Shown in pieces: positions 53,952 through 63,379 of a stretch of DNA of 64,000 bases. This DNA comes from Lishizhenia sp965656535 (GTDB taxonomy: Bacteria; Bacteroidota; Bacteroidia; Flavobacteriales_D; Crocinitomicaceae): NCBI GenBank assembly GCA_965656535.1, contig CBFHKX010000006.1:62001-126000 (forward strand), in the 5' to 3' direction. The number at the start of each line of letters is the position of its first letter. Within the stretch, counting starts at the first letter, position 1. The position numbers and the translations under genes are program-made. The notes under the pieces were generated by a model, which had not been told where the DNA came from, made no database searches, and saw only the letters and a program-made list of their open reading frames with translations.

Positions 53952-54578
53952 GTGTTTAACTTTGAGAAAATAACAGAGAACGAGGTTTCCGTTCATTTGA
54001 TGTATTATCAAGAATTCGATATTGAAGATTACCTCTATCAACTGTTGCCAAAAGAAATTAAACGCTTAGCTGAGTTTGCAAATATCAAACGGAAAAGAGA
54101 GTTTGTGGCAACGCGCATTTTAAGGAGTTCTCTATTTGGAAAAAGTGAAATCAAATATTCAGATATTGGCGCTCCATTTATTGAAGAAGAAGGATATATA
54201 TCTATTTCGCATGCATCTAATGTAGTTGGTATCGCATTTTCAAAAATACATGCCGTTGGATTAGACCTAGAGCCCATACGAGAGAAAATCCACCGTGTTA
54301 AACACAAATTTCTGAGCAATAACGAGTTAAAGCAGCTAGACATAAATTCTACGCACGAAATGATAAAAGTTTGGTCTGCAAAAGAAGCTCTTTACAAGTT
54401 AGCCAAAAGGAAAAAAATTATATTTGCTACAGAACTACTCTTACAAAAAATTGATGAGGTAAGTTGGATTGGAACAATTGATAACTTTGATCATAAAAGA
54501 GAAGTTTTGCTCAATATTCTTACACAAAAAGATTTTGTAATTTCATTTAATATTCAAGCACCGAATGACTACTACTAA
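53952..54578 (+). CDS. 4'-phosphopantetheinyl transferase family protein
   Basis: 208 residues, Sfp/AcpT-like. Metal and CoA-binding motifs are present: GLDLEPI near residue 97 (GxD...) and WSAKEALYKLAKRK near 140 (WxxKEAxxK). Transfers phosphopantetheine from CoA to carrier proteins; the target is unknown. The frame opens with GTG at 53952; an ATG at 54000 would cut into the KITENEV-like N-terminus, so the GTG is preferred. Overlaps the next gene by 14 bases. Confidence 0.85.
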   Translation: MFNFEKITENEVSVHLMYYQEFDIEDYLYQLLPKEIKRLAEFANIKRKREFVATRILRSSLFGKSEIKYSDIGAPFIEEEGYISISHASNVVGIAFSKIHAVGLDLEPIREKIHRVKHKFLSNNELKQLDINSTHEMIKVWSAKEALYKLAKRKKIIFATELLLQKIDEVSWIGTIDNFDHKREVLLNILTQKDFVISFNIQAPNDYY

Positions 54579-55305
54579 AATTCTAGAAAGCTTTAAAGCT
54601 AAAAAAGGGCAAATTGCAGTTTTAATTGATCCTGATAAAGTACAGGACGAAAAAAAACTACTAGAACTTGTGGAAAAAGCGCGTTTTGCCGATGTAGACT
54701 ATTTTTTTGTTGGCGGAAGTACAGCTACACGTTTAGAAGTTGAGTATGTTGTAAATTTCTTGAAATCAAATAGTATTATTCCAGTAGTGCTTTTTCCCGG
54801 ACACCCACAACAACTTTCTGAAAAAGCAGACGCACTACTCTATCTCAGTTTAATATCTGGCAGAAATCCAGATTTTTTAATTGGACATCATGTAAATAGT
54901 GCACAAGAAGTGAATGATTTGAACTTAGAAAAAATTCCAACCTCATATATTCTAATCGATGGCGGAACAAAAAGTTCTGTTGCATATGTTAGTCAAACCA
55001 CCCCCATTCCCAATACGCAAATTAAAATAGCTGTAAACACAGCATTAGCAGGCTCACTTCAAGGAAAGAAAATTACTTACTTTGACGCAGGATCAGGAGC
55101 AAAACAAGCCGTAAAGGAAGAACTTGTTTTAGAAACTCAAAAACAAATAGATACTCCCATAATAGTGGGCGGAGGAATTAAGTCTTGCAGCACTCTATGC
55201 GCACTGAAAGCAGCCAATGTACTAGTTATTGGTAATAAACTTGAAGAAAATATCGATTTTTTACTGGATATAAAACAATTCAAAAAAGAAAGTGAAGCTA
55301 TTTAA
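54565..55305 (+). CDS. Geranylgeranylglyceryl/heptaprenylglyceryl phosphate synthase (GGGPS-like)
   Basis: 246 residues, TIM-barrel prenyltransferase forming an ether link between glycerol-1-phosphate and a polyprenyl diphosphate. Motifs: VLIDPDK near the N-terminus, VGGSTATRLEVEY, FPGHPQQLS, LIDGGTKSSV, FDAGSGA, VGGGIKS. Bacteroidetes carry a group II enzyme of this kind although they lack archaeal lipids; product in this phylum is not established. Its stop abuts the uvrC stop with no spacer. Confidence 0.9.
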   Translation: MTTTKILESFKAKKGQIAVLIDPDKVQDEKKLLELVEKARFADVDYFFVGGSTATRLEVEYVVNFLKSNSIIPVVLFPGHPQQLSEKADALLYLSLISGRNPDFLIGHHVNSAQEVNDLNLEKIPTSYILIDGGTKSSVAYVSQTTPIPNTQIKIAVNTALAGSLQGKKITYFDAGSGAKQAVKEELVLETQKQIDTPIIVGGGIKSCSTLCALKAANVLVIGNKLEENIDFLLDIKQFKKESEAI

Positions 55306-57099
55306 TTAATGAAAATAGTTCCAAATTAATTTTGCTTTTGCAAATCCTACAACCTGCTCCAACGCTTCTTTCTTTGCTATTTTTATTGCTGAAATTGTTT
55401 TAAATGAACGCATTAGATCTTCCTGAGTTTTAGGTCCAATCCCTTCTATTTGAATTAATTCTGAAACCAATGCCGACTTACTTCTACGATTTCTGTGGTG
55501 TGTAATTCCAAAACGGTGTGCTTCATTTCTCATGTGTTGTATCACCTTCAAACTCTCAGATCGTTTATCTAAAAATAAAGGTAAACTATCGCCTGGGAAA
55601 AAGATCTCCTCTAATCGTTTCGCAATTCCGACAATAGCAATTTTCCCTCTTAAATTAAGCTTTTCAAGTGCTTCTAGAGATGCGCTAAGCTGACCTTTTC
55701 CTCCGTCAATAATAATTAATTGAGGAAGTGGTTCATTTTCATCTAACAACCGTTTATAACGTCTATACACGGCCTCAGTCATAGATGCAAAATCATCCGG
55801 ACCAACAACGGTTTTTATATTAAAATGTCTATAATCTTTTTTACTTGGTTTCGCATTTTTAAATACTACACAAGCAGAAACTGGATTTGTACCTTGTATA
55901 TTCGAGTTATCAAAGCACTCCATATGTGTTGGAAGTTCTTTGAGCCTAAAATCCTTTTTTATGCCTTCAAGTATTCGTTCTGTATGTCGTTCTGGATTTT
56001 TAATACTCATTTGCTTGTATTTCTCAAGCCTAAAAAAAGTAGCATTCTTTTTAGAGAGCTCCACCAAGTATTTTTTATCTCCACGTTGAGGAGAAAAGAA
56101 ACTAATCCCTTCTATATCCAGTTCAAGATAATCTTCTACCAGAATCTCTCTGCAATTACTTTGAAAGCGTTGTCGCATCTCCAATAGAACAAACGCTAAG
56201 ATATCAGATTTGTCTTCTTGCAGCTTCTTTTTTACTTCAATTGTCATCCCATGAATAATAGAACCGTTGTTAATTACCAAATAGTTAACGAAGGCACTTT
56301 TATCGTCTTCTACCATGGTTATTACATCTACCCTATCTATTGTTGGAGAAACTACAGTACTCTTAGCTTTATACTTTTCTAACGTTTCTATCTTGGATTT
56401 AGTAAGTTGCGCTTCTTCAAATTGATAATTCGCTGCATAATCTGCCATTCTTCCCTTCAATAAAGAAAAAACAGGTGTAAGATTACCCTTTACAATGTTT
56501 TCGATTTGAAAAATGTATTCGTCATATTGAGTTCTACTCTCTTCTCCGATACATGCTCCCTTGCATTTACCTATATGATACTCTAAACAAACTTTATATT
56601 TTTTTTCCTCAATTTTATTTTGATGCAAATCTAAATTACAAGTTCTTAGTGGATACAGCTCGCGCATTAAGCCAAGAAGCGTGTGCATTACTTTTACAGA
56701 AGGGTATGGTCCGAAATATTTTGAACCATCTTTAATTACTCTTCTTGTAGGAAAAACCCTTGGAAATGGTTCTTTCTTAATACAAATCCAAGGATAGGTT
56801 TTATCGTCTTTCAGTTGTATATTATAGCGCGGTTGGTATTTTTTAATCAGATTATTTTCAAGCAATAAAGCGTCTAACTCTGTATCTACTACAATGTACT
56901 TTATATCTACGATATTTTTAACTAATACGCGTGTCTTAGCCGTATCGTGATTTTTTACAAAGTAAGAGTTAACGCGCTTTATTAAACTTTTGGCTTTACC
57001 AACGTAAATAATCTTACCCGTTTTATCAAAATATTGGTATACACCAGGTTTATTTGGAAGCAATTTAAGCTTCAACTTTATTTCTTCAGAAATCTTCAA
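55306..57099 (-). CDS. uvrC: Excinuclease ABC subunit C
   Basis: 597 residues, usual length. Nucleotide-excision-repair endonuclease: N-terminal GIY-YIG (PGVYQYFDKTGKIIYVGKAKSL), UVR motif region near 200, C-terminal RNase H-like domain (FDNSNIQGTNPVSACVVF; GKGQLSASLEAL), and helix-hairpin-helix pair at the end (IEGIGPKTQEDLM). The start is TTG; an in-frame stop lies just upstream and no ATG precedes the conserved N-terminus. Nine bases after the peroxiredoxin gene. Confidence 0.94.
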   Translation of the reverse strand: MKISEEIKLKLKLLPNKPGVYQYFDKTGKIIYVGKAKSLIKRVNSYFVKNHDTAKTRVLVKNIVDIKYIVVDTELDALLLENNLIKKYQPRYNIQLKDDKTYPWICIKKEPFPRVFPTRRVIKDGSKYFGPYPSVKVMHTLLGLMRELYPLRTCNLDLHQNKIEEKKYKVCLEYHIGKCKGACIGEESRTQYDEYIFQIENIVKGNLTPVFSLLKGRMADYAANYQFEEAQLTKSKIETLEKYKAKSTVVSPTIDRVDVITMVEDDKSAFVNYLVINNGSIIHGMTIEVKKKLQEDKSDILAFVLLEMRQRFQSNCREILVEDYLELDIEGISFFSPQRGDKKYLVELSKKNATFFRLEKYKQMSIKNPERHTERILEGIKKDFRLKELPTHMECFDNSNIQGTNPVSACVVFKNAKPSKKDYRHFNIKTVVGPDDFASMTEAVYRRYKRLLDENEPLPQLIIIDGGKGQLSASLEALEKLNLRGKIAIVGIAKRLEEIFFPGDSLPLFLDKRSESLKVIQHMRNEAHRFGITHHRNRRSKSALVSELIQIEGIGPKTQEDLMRSFKTISAIKIAKKEALEQVVGFAKAKLIWNYFH

Positions 57100-57108
57100 A
57101 AGTTGTTT

Positions 57109-57567
57109 TTATTTTAACGACTTCAGTACCTTTTTTGCTTCTGCTATGTGACCAACCGGATCTGTCTGAGAATTAAAAATAGAACGCACTACACCTTGTT
57201 TATCAATAATGTAAGTAACTCTACCGGGTATCAACCCAAATAAATTTCCAGGAACACCAAAGGCTTTTCTTACTGTTTTCTTACTATCTGCTAGTAAATC
57301 AAAGGGTAACTTGTGTTTCTCTGCAAACTTTTTGTGCGATTTTTCATCGTCTGAACTAACACCAATTACTTCTGCATCCAATTCCAAAAAATCTTCATAC
57401 GCGTCTCTAAACGAGCATGATTCTTTTGTACAGCCAGGTGTATCGTCTTTTGGATAAAAATAAATTACTAAGTTTTTATCTCCGATTAAAGAAGCACTAT
57501 ATACTTCTGAACCATTTTGATTTTTTAATTTAAATGCTGGAATTCTATCACCTACTTTAATCGCCAT
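57109..57567 (-). CDS. bcp: Thioredoxin-dependent peroxiredoxin (BCP/PrxQ type)
   Basis: 152 residues. Peroxidatic Cys in PGCTKESC with resolving Cys five residues later, the PrxQ pattern. YFYPKDDTPGC is the standard active-site stretch. Removes peroxides, with electrons from thioredoxin. Part of the light/oxidative-stress gene run: 55 bases after the photolyase gene and nine before uvrC. Confidence 0.94.
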   Translation of the reverse strand: MAIKVGDRIPAFKLKNQNGSEVYSASLIGDKNLVIYFYPKDDTPGCTKESCSFRDAYEDFLELDAEVIGVSSDDEKSHKKFAEKHKLPFDLLADSKKTVRKAFGVPGNLFGLIPGRVTYIIDKQGVVRSIFNSQTDPVGHIAEAKKVLKSLK

Positions 57568-57622
57568 ATCTCTTTTATGAATAAATAATTAATGCCAAAA
57601 CTTCTGTTTCAAAGATAAGTAA

Positions 57623-58927
57623 TTAACTGAGTGTTTCTTTGAAAACACGAATGGCTTTCTCTCTGGCAGCCTTATGTTCTACAATAGGAACTGGGTACTT
57701 ACTGGTACCATATTCTGGTATCCAGCGTCTTACATACTGTTCATCTTTATCAAACTTTTTAAGCTGACTCTCAGGGTTGAAAATTCTAAAATACGGTTGA
57801 GCGTCTACTCCACTCGAGGCTGCCCACTGCCAACCACCAATATTACTTGCAAGTTCGTAGTCGAGCAATTTCTCTGCAAAATACGTTTCTCCCCATCTCC
57901 AATCAATTAAAAGATGTTTAGTTAAAAAAGAAGCTACTATCATTCTTACACGGTTGTGCATGAAACCGGTTTTGTTTAGTTCGCGCATGCCTGCATCAAC
58001 CATAGGATATCCTGTTTTACCTGCTTTCCATGCTTTAAACAGTTGCTCATCGTTTTCCCATGGAATTTGATCGTACTCTTTTCTAAACGAATCTTCTGCA
58101 CTATGCGGAAAATGATGAATAATCATTTGATAGAAATCTCTCCAAATAATTTCATTCAGATATGTTTCGTTTAAACTTTTCGTTGCGCCTACTAATTTTC
58201 TTACAGATAAGGTACCAAATCGTAAATGTAAACTTAAACGTGTAGTTCCCTTCTTTGCCGGAAAATCTCTTGTCTCGTTATAAGTTTTAACTATAGTTTT
58301 AGGAATTTCTCTATCTGGAAAGTCTTGTGTTTTTTCTGAACGAAAACCCATTTCTTCTAAAGAAATTAATTTAGAAAATTCGGTTACCTGGGCTAGTTTA
58401 CTGACAAACTCTTTTGTAGAATAAGGCTTTATGTGAAAATCTTTGAGTTTTGACTTCCACTTGCGTGAATAAGGCGTAAAAACGCGATAGGGAGTTCCGT
58501 CGTCTTTCAGCACCTCATCTTTTTCAAAAATCACATGGTCTTTTGCTCCAAAAAATTCAATTTGACTCTTATTTAGTAACGCATAAATTTCTTGGTCGCG
58601 TTCTTTAGCATAAGGTTCGTAATCTCTATTGGTAAAAACCTGTTTAATATGAAAAGCTTTATCTTCTATCAACCGAGAAAATACCATTTTAGGTGATCCA
58701 TAAAAAACCTTTAAATCTGCTCCTAAGCTTTTGTATTCGTCTTTTAGTCTTTTTATTTCAGTGTGAATAAATAATACACGTTGATCATCTGCTGGAAGTT
58801 TATCTAAAATATTTTTATCAAAAATGAATATAGGCTGTACATTTTTCTCGCCTTTTAATGCTTTGTGGAGACCCGCATTATCTTCAATCCTTAAGTCTCG
58901 CCTATGCCAAAAAATAGCTAAACTCAT
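57623..58927 (-). CDS. phrB: Deoxyribodipyrimidine photolyase (CPD class)
   Basis: 434 residues of the photolyase/cryptochrome family; repairs UV-induced pyrimidine dimers using blue light. N-terminal antenna-binding domain (IFWHRRDLRIEDNAGLHKAL), FAD domain with WRDFYQMIIHHFP, RMIVASFLTKHLLIDWRWGE and WQWAASSGVDAQPYFRIFNP. DNA photolyase rather than cryptochrome is inferred from the overall pattern. Overlaps the flavin-reductase gene by four bases (ATGA). Confidence 0.92.
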   Translation of the reverse strand: MSLAIFWHRRDLRIEDNAGLHKALKGEKNVQPIFIFDKNILDKLPADDQRVLFIHTEIKRLKDEYKSLGADLKVFYGSPKMVFSRLIEDKAFHIKQVFTNRDYEPYAKERDQEIYALLNKSQIEFFGAKDHVIFEKDEVLKDDGTPYRVFTPYSRKWKSKLKDFHIKPYSTKEFVSKLAQVTEFSKLISLEEMGFRSEKTQDFPDREIPKTIVKTYNETRDFPAKKGTTRLSLHLRFGTLSVRKLVGATKSLNETYLNEIIWRDFYQMIIHHFPHSAEDSFRKEYDQIPWENDEQLFKAWKAGKTGYPMVDAGMRELNKTGFMHNRVRMIVASFLTKHLLIDWRWGETYFAEKLLDYELASNIGGWQWAASSGVDAQPYFRIFNPESQLKKFDKDEQYVRRWIPEYGTSKYPVPIVEHKAAREKAIRVFKETLS

Positions 58928-59568
58928 AGTTCCATATTTATTAATGGTTGATCTGGCTTCGCGTAACTAAGCCTTTCTAAGGCAGTTAAAGAATTGTAAG
59001 CGTCTAGACCAGTAACAGCAACAGCATTAGCTTGTGCAAGATTTACATAACCGTCAGATTTTATTATACCTTCAGGTAGATAAAGGTGTTGTACACTCCC
59101 TATTAGCAGTTTAGTACCGTTTATTTTTAAATCTACAACCTCTTCAAGTTGCAATCCCAACTTTATGTGCGATTCTTTAACATAAGGTGATACAAACGCT
59201 TCTTTATATTCTTCTGTTAAACCCACTGCGTCAAACTCAGATTGTTCTCTCTCATAACGTGCACTGGTCTGGTGAGCAGCTTTGTACATATCTGTATGAA
59301 TATGATTAAGTGTATAAAATCCGGTTTGAATAATATTCTCAAAAGTATGTCTTTCTACTGTTGTTGGTCTTTGAATAAACCCAAACAATGCAGGATTTGA
59401 ACCTAAATGGACTACAGAACTAATAACTGCTAAATTTGTCTGTTTTTCTTGATTTATTGATCCGATTAAGTTGGCACTTTTAGCTCCAGAAAGCGAATTA
59501 ATAAGTTGCGCTCTATATCGGTTGTCTAACCCTTCGATTTCTTTACGTGAAAATGATTTTTCTCCCAT
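58924..59568 (-). CDS. Flavin reductase-like domain protein
   Basis: 214 residues, FMN-binding split-barrel family of flavin reductases (GSINQEKQTNLAVISSVVHLGSNPALFGF-type FMN loop). Reduces or binds flavin; in this operon it could supply reduced flavin to photolyase, inference only. Start 30 bases after the PTPS gene; overlaps phrB. Confidence 0.8.
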   Translation of the reverse strand: MGEKSFSRKEIEGLDNRYRAQLINSLSGAKSANLIGSINQEKQTNLAVISSVVHLGSNPALFGFIQRPTTVERHTFENIIQTGFYTLNHIHTDMYKAAHQTSARYEREQSEFDAVGLTEEYKEAFVSPYVKESHIKLGLQLEEVVDLKINGTKLLIGSVQHLYLPEGIIKSDGYVNLAQANAVAVTGLDAYNSLTALERLSYAKPDQPLINMEL

Positions 59569-59598
59569 ATTCTATTAACACGAAATAAGAAAATATGT

Positions 59599-60012
59599 TT
59601 AGGCATTCTCACCGTATTCTACCCAATTCTTTTCAGTTTCAAATAAACGAATACGCAATCCCAGTTTAGAGTCTATTTTTTTTCTTAATAATTGATAGCA
59701 TACTACGGCTATATTCTCTGCTGTTGGGTTTAATGATTTAAACTCTTCAACGTCTACATTCAAGTTTTTATGATCAAACTTATCTGTAACCTCTTTTTTT
59801 ATAATATCTTTTAAAATCTTCAAATCCATCAAGTAACCAGTATCTGGATCTATATCTCCCGTAACATATGTTTCTAAAACATAATTGTGTCCGTGATAAT
59901 TAGGCGAGTTACATTTATCAAAAACGGCTAAGTTTTTTTCGTCGCTCCACGCTGGATTATTTAGTCTGTGTGCTGAGTTAAATGTTTCTCTTCTGCAAGC
60001 TGTAATTTTCAT
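59599..60012 (-). CDS. 6-pyruvoyl-tetrahydropterin synthase / QueD-like protein
   Basis: 137 residues. Zinc-binding histidines in FNSAHRL (near 15) and NYHGHNY (near 40), catalytic Cys in DKCNSPNYHGHNY, conserved ETEKNW at the C-terminus. Could make a pterin product; whether it serves queuosine synthesis (QueD) or a photolyase antenna pterin cannot be told. Its location in the carotenoid-photolyase run favours the second. Overlaps idi by four bases. Confidence 0.88.
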   Translation of the reverse strand: MKITACRRETFNSAHRLNNPAWSDEKNLAVFDKCNSPNYHGHNYVLETYVTGDIDPDTGYLMDLKILKDIIKKEVTDKFDHKNLNVDVEEFKSLNPTAENIAVVCYQLLRKKIDSKLGLRIRLFETEKNWVEYGENA

Positions 60013-60530
60013 GTATTCTGTATTGTACTATTTTGTAAATGTTCTTCAACTATAATTCTAAACCAAGGTGTATATTTTTTTGGATTCTCTTTGATGTCTT
60101 TTTCTAGTTTATTTAAGGCTACAAATTCGAAATCCATTACTTCCTCTGGATTTGGTTTAGGAGTATCATTATAAATTCCTGTTACGATATGGTCGAACTC
60201 GTGTTCAATTAATCCATTCGAAAAACTAGCTTTATAAATAAATTGCTTTAATGGATAGGTTTTAACCGAAAAACCCATTTCCTCCATTAATCGTCTTTCA
60301 GCAGCTTGAGTAATTGACTCATTCTCTCTAGGATGACTGCAACAAGCATTTGTCCACAACCCACCACAATGGTATTTATCTGCAGCTCTTTGGTGAATTA
60401 GCATTTCTCCTTTATCATTAAAAATAAGAACAGAAAAGGCCCTGTGAAGCAATCCTTTCTGATGTGCCTCAAGCTTTTCCATTTTACCAATTTGGAGGTC
60501 ATTTTCATCAACCAAAACGACAAATTCCAT
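60009..60530 (-). CDS. idi: Isopentenyl-diphosphate delta-isomerase, type I
   Basis: 173 residues, Nudix fold. Catalytic Cys in TNACCSHP and acidic motif in RRLMEEMGF, with the IHQRAADKYHCGGLWTN stretch. Interconverts IPP and DMAPP, feeding the prenyl pool for carotenoids. One base after crtB, overlaps the PTPS gene. Confidence 0.95.
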   Translation of the reverse strand: MEFVVLVDENDLQIGKMEKLEAHQKGLLHRAFSVLIFNDKGEMLIHQRAADKYHCGGLWTNACCSHPRENESITQAAERRLMEEMGFSVKTYPLKQFIYKASFSNGLIEHEFDHIVTGIYNDTPKPNPEEVMDFEFVALNKLEKDIKENPKKYTPWFRIIVEEHLQNSTIQNT

Positions 60531-60531
60531 A

Positions 60532-61368
60532 CTAAAATCTGTTTAAACTATGACGCACGTAAGAAGAAACGAATAAACTGTATTTTCTTCCGTCTGGAAT
60601 CCTAATACGTTCGTTTAATACCACTTGGGCTGGGGTTTCTTTAATTTTCTTAAAAAGCTTGTAGTAATAAATGTAGGCCATATATGTTCCAAAGCGTGCG
60701 TTTTTAGGCAATTCCAGTATTCCCTGATATCCTGCAGCAAAATCTTTTTCTATATCTGCTTCGATTTCTTTTTTTATAACATCATTAAATTGCTTTAAAT
60801 CTACACCTGGAAAATATGTTCTTCCCAACTCATGGAAGTCCGCTTTTAAATCTCTTAAAAAATTAATTTTTTGGAATGCAGAACCCAATTTCATTGCACT
60901 AGAAGTGAGTCTTTCGTACTCTTTTTCATCTCCACGAACAAATACTTTCAAGCACATTAAGCCTACTACCTCGGCAGAACCTAATATGTACTGCTCATAC
61001 TTTTCTTGGTTATAAAATTCTTTGGTAAGATCCATTTCCATGCTATGCAGAAACGTGTCAATAAGATGTGTCGGTATAGCGTATTTGTTTACTGTTTCTT
61101 GGAAAGAATTCAGAATAGGGTTAAGTGAAATCCCTCTTTCAATTGCTTTATGCGTATCTGCCTTAAACTCTTTCAAGAGTTCCTCTTTTTGAAATCCATG
61201 AAATGAATCAACGATTTCATCTGCAAAGCGAACAAATCCGTATATATTATAGATAGGTGCTTGTAAATCTTTTGCCAGGAACTTTATGCCTAATGAAAAG
61301 CTTGTACTGTACCTTTTTGTGGTAATCGCACTGATATCAGTAGATAAATTATCGAATATGGATTTCAT
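60532..61368 (-). CDS. crtB: Phytoene synthase
   Basis: 278 residues of squalene/phytoene synthase family. Two acidic Mg-binding motifs: FADEIVDSF near residue 48 and RDLKADFHELGRTYFPG near 173. Condenses two GGPP to phytoene. 16 bases after crtI. Confidence 0.95.
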   Translation of the reverse strand: MKSIFDNLSTDISAITTKRYSTSFSLGIKFLAKDLQAPIYNIYGFVRFADEIVDSFHGFQKEELLKEFKADTHKAIERGISLNPILNSFQETVNKYAIPTHLIDTFLHSMEMDLTKEFYNQEKYEQYILGSAEVVGLMCLKVFVRGDEKEYERLTSSAMKLGSAFQKINFLRDLKADFHELGRTYFPGVDLKQFNDVIKKEIEADIEKDFAAGYQGILELPKNARFGTYMAYIYYYKLFKKIKETPAQVVLNERIRIPDGRKYSLFVSSYVRHSLNRF

Positions 61369-61384
61369 AGTGTATAGCGTGTTC

Positions 61385-62860
61385 TTATTTATTAATGGCT
61401 TTAATTACCTCGTTGGCAACAACCTTACCCGAAACAATACTGGGCGGAACTCCAGGGCCCGGAACTGTAAGCTGACCTGTGTAGAACATATTTTTTATCG
61501 TTTTGTTCTTTAACCGCGGTTTAAAAACTGCCGTTTGCTTTAAAGTATTGGCTAAACCATAAGCATTTCCTTTAAATGCGTGGTAATCTTTCTTAAAGTC
61601 ATCTACGCAGAAACTTCTTTTATAGATTACATGCTCCTTAATATTTTGACCTGTATGTTTTTCAAGCCTATCCATTATAGAGTTATAATACAATTCGCGT
61701 TTTTCTTCGTCGTCTTGTAGATCGGGTGCAAGTGGAACTAATAAAAAAAGATTTTCTTTGCCTTCTGGAGCAACAGTTGCATCAGTTTTACTTGGGCAAC
61801 AAGCATAAAAAAGTGGAGCGCTTGGCCATTGTGCATCTTTATAGATTTCAACTGCATGTTGGTTAAAATCTTCGTCAAAAAATAGATTATGATGCTCTAA
61901 ATTGTCAATTTTCTTATCTACACCTAAATAGAATAAGAGAGAAGATGGAGCCATTACTCTTTTATCCCAATATTGTTCTGAATAATTTGCATTTTCTTTT
62001 AAAATATCAAAATCCGTGTGTGCGTAATCTGCTCCAGAAATTACTTGATCCGCTTCAAACAAACGACCATCTTTACATTCTACAGCAGTTACCGCATTTC
62101 CTTTGTATTGAAATCCGGTTACCTCTGCTTCTGTTTCTATAGTTACGCCTTGCTCTAATGCAATGCTTGAAAATGCTTCTATAATCTTGTGCATTCCGCC
62201 CATTGGATACCATGTTCCGAGAGAAATATCAGCATAATTCATTAATGAATAAAGTGCAGGCGTATCTTTAGGCATTGCTCCTAAAAACAATACCGGAAAC
62301 TCTAACAATTCAATAATTTTTGGATGCGAAAAGTATTTTCTAATGTACTTAGAAAAAGAACTAAAAAGATGCATTTTAAACATTCCTTTTAATATACGTA
62401 CATCTGCAAACTCGGTATATTTCAGACTTGGCTTTTGCACCAAATCATTCATCCCTACGTCATATTTATAAGCTGCTTCTTCTAAAAATTGATCTAATTT
62501 TGCTGCACTCCCTTTTTCTAGGGATTCAAACCAAGCTTTAAACTCATCTAAATTTGCTGGAATAGGATCTTTTGTACCATCTTTCCAAATTACTTGGTAG
62601 CTAGGGTCTAAGCGTTTAAGTTCGTAGAAATCTTCTACTTTATGATTAAAGTCGGCATAAAATTTTTCAAAAACATCTGGCATCCAATACCAACTTGGGC
62701 CCATATCAAAAACAAACCCATCTACATCAAACTTACGTGCTCGACCTCCAATTGTAGGATTTTTTTCTAGAATTTTTACTTGGTGACCTTCTTTTGCTAA
62801 ATAACTGGCACAAGATAAACTTGAAATTCCAGATCCTACAATTATAATTTTCTTACTCAT
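61385..62860 (-). CDS. crtI: Phytoene desaturase (CrtI type)
   Basis: 491 residues. N-terminal FAD-binding IIIVGSGISSLSCASYLAKEG (the usual third Gly of GxGxxG is Ser), GGRARKFDVDGFVFDMGPSWYWMP, and C-terminal PGPGVPPSIVSGKVVANEV. Introduces conjugated double bases in phytoene to give lycopene. ATG overlaps the sigma-factor stop by one base, so it is the second gene of the operon. Confidence 0.95.
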   Translation of the reverse strand: MSKKIIIVGSGISSLSCASYLAKEGHQVKILEKNPTIGGRARKFDVDGFVFDMGPSWYWMPDVFEKFYADFNHKVEDFYELKRLDPSYQVIWKDGTKDPIPANLDEFKAWFESLEKGSAAKLDQFLEEAAYKYDVGMNDLVQKPSLKYTEFADVRILKGMFKMHLFSSFSKYIRKYFSHPKIIELLEFPVLFLGAMPKDTPALYSLMNYADISLGTWYPMGGMHKIIEAFSSIALEQGVTIETEAEVTGFQYKGNAVTAVECKDGRLFEADQVISGADYAHTDFDILKENANYSEQYWDKRVMAPSSLLFYLGVDKKIDNLEHHNLFFDEDFNQHAVEIYKDAQWPSAPLFYACCPSKTDATVAPEGKENLFLLVPLAPDLQDDEEKRELYYNSIMDRLEKHTGQNIKEHVIYKRSFCVDDFKKDYHAFKGNAYGLANTLKQTAVFKPRLKNKTIKNMFYTGQLTVPGPGVPPSIVSGKVVANEVIKAINK

Positions 62861-63372
62861 TAGTTATTTCCATATTGGTAATCTGGCAATAAATCCATCA
62901 ATTTTTTTCTTGCTATGAAGATACGACTCTTAACCGTTCCTATCGGAATATCCAGTTTCTCTGCTATTTCCTTGTATTTAAACCCAAGGTAGTGCATTTC
63001 AAAAGGTTCTCTATATTCCTCTGCTAATTTATCTAACTGCTTGTTTACCTCGTTACTAGCCATGTAATTATACGGCGTATCTCTATTTTCTGTAGAGTTC
63101 GTTAGTAAATATAACTCTTTACTGTTATCAAAGATAGTTCCTGACTTAACTTTTCTTCTGTATTGGTTAATAAATAAATTACGCATGATGGTAAATACCC
63201 ACGCTTTGAAATTAGTTTGCGGAGTGTAATAATCTCTATTACTCATCGCTTTTAGTATTGTTTCTTGTGTTAGATCTTTAGCATCTTCCTCGTCTCTTGT
63301 AAAACTCATAGCAAATGCCTTTAAATACGTCTCTAATCCAATCAATGTTTTGTTAAATTCTAATGTTGACAT
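62860..63372 (-). CDS. ECF-type RNA polymerase sigma factor
   Basis: 170 residues, sigma-70 family group 4. Region 2 (DAKDLTQETILKAMSN, NFKAWVFTIMRNLFINQYRR) and region 4 helix-turn-helix (FKYKEIAEKLDIPIGTVKSRIFIARKKLMDLL). First gene of the carotenoid/photolyase run. No anti-sigma gene is adjacent; the regulator is likely the MerR-type gene upstream. Role in light or singlet-oxygen response is inferred from the operon. Confidence 0.92.
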   Translation of the reverse strand: MSTLEFNKTLIGLETYLKAFAMSFTRDEEDAKDLTQETILKAMSNRDYYTPQTNFKAWVFTIMRNLFINQYRRKVKSGTIFDNSKELYLLTNSTENRDTPYNYMASNEVNKQLDKLAEEYREPFEMHYLGFKYKEIAEKLDIPIGTVKSRIFIARKKLMDLLPDYQYGNN

Positions 63373-63379
63373 TTTGTTT

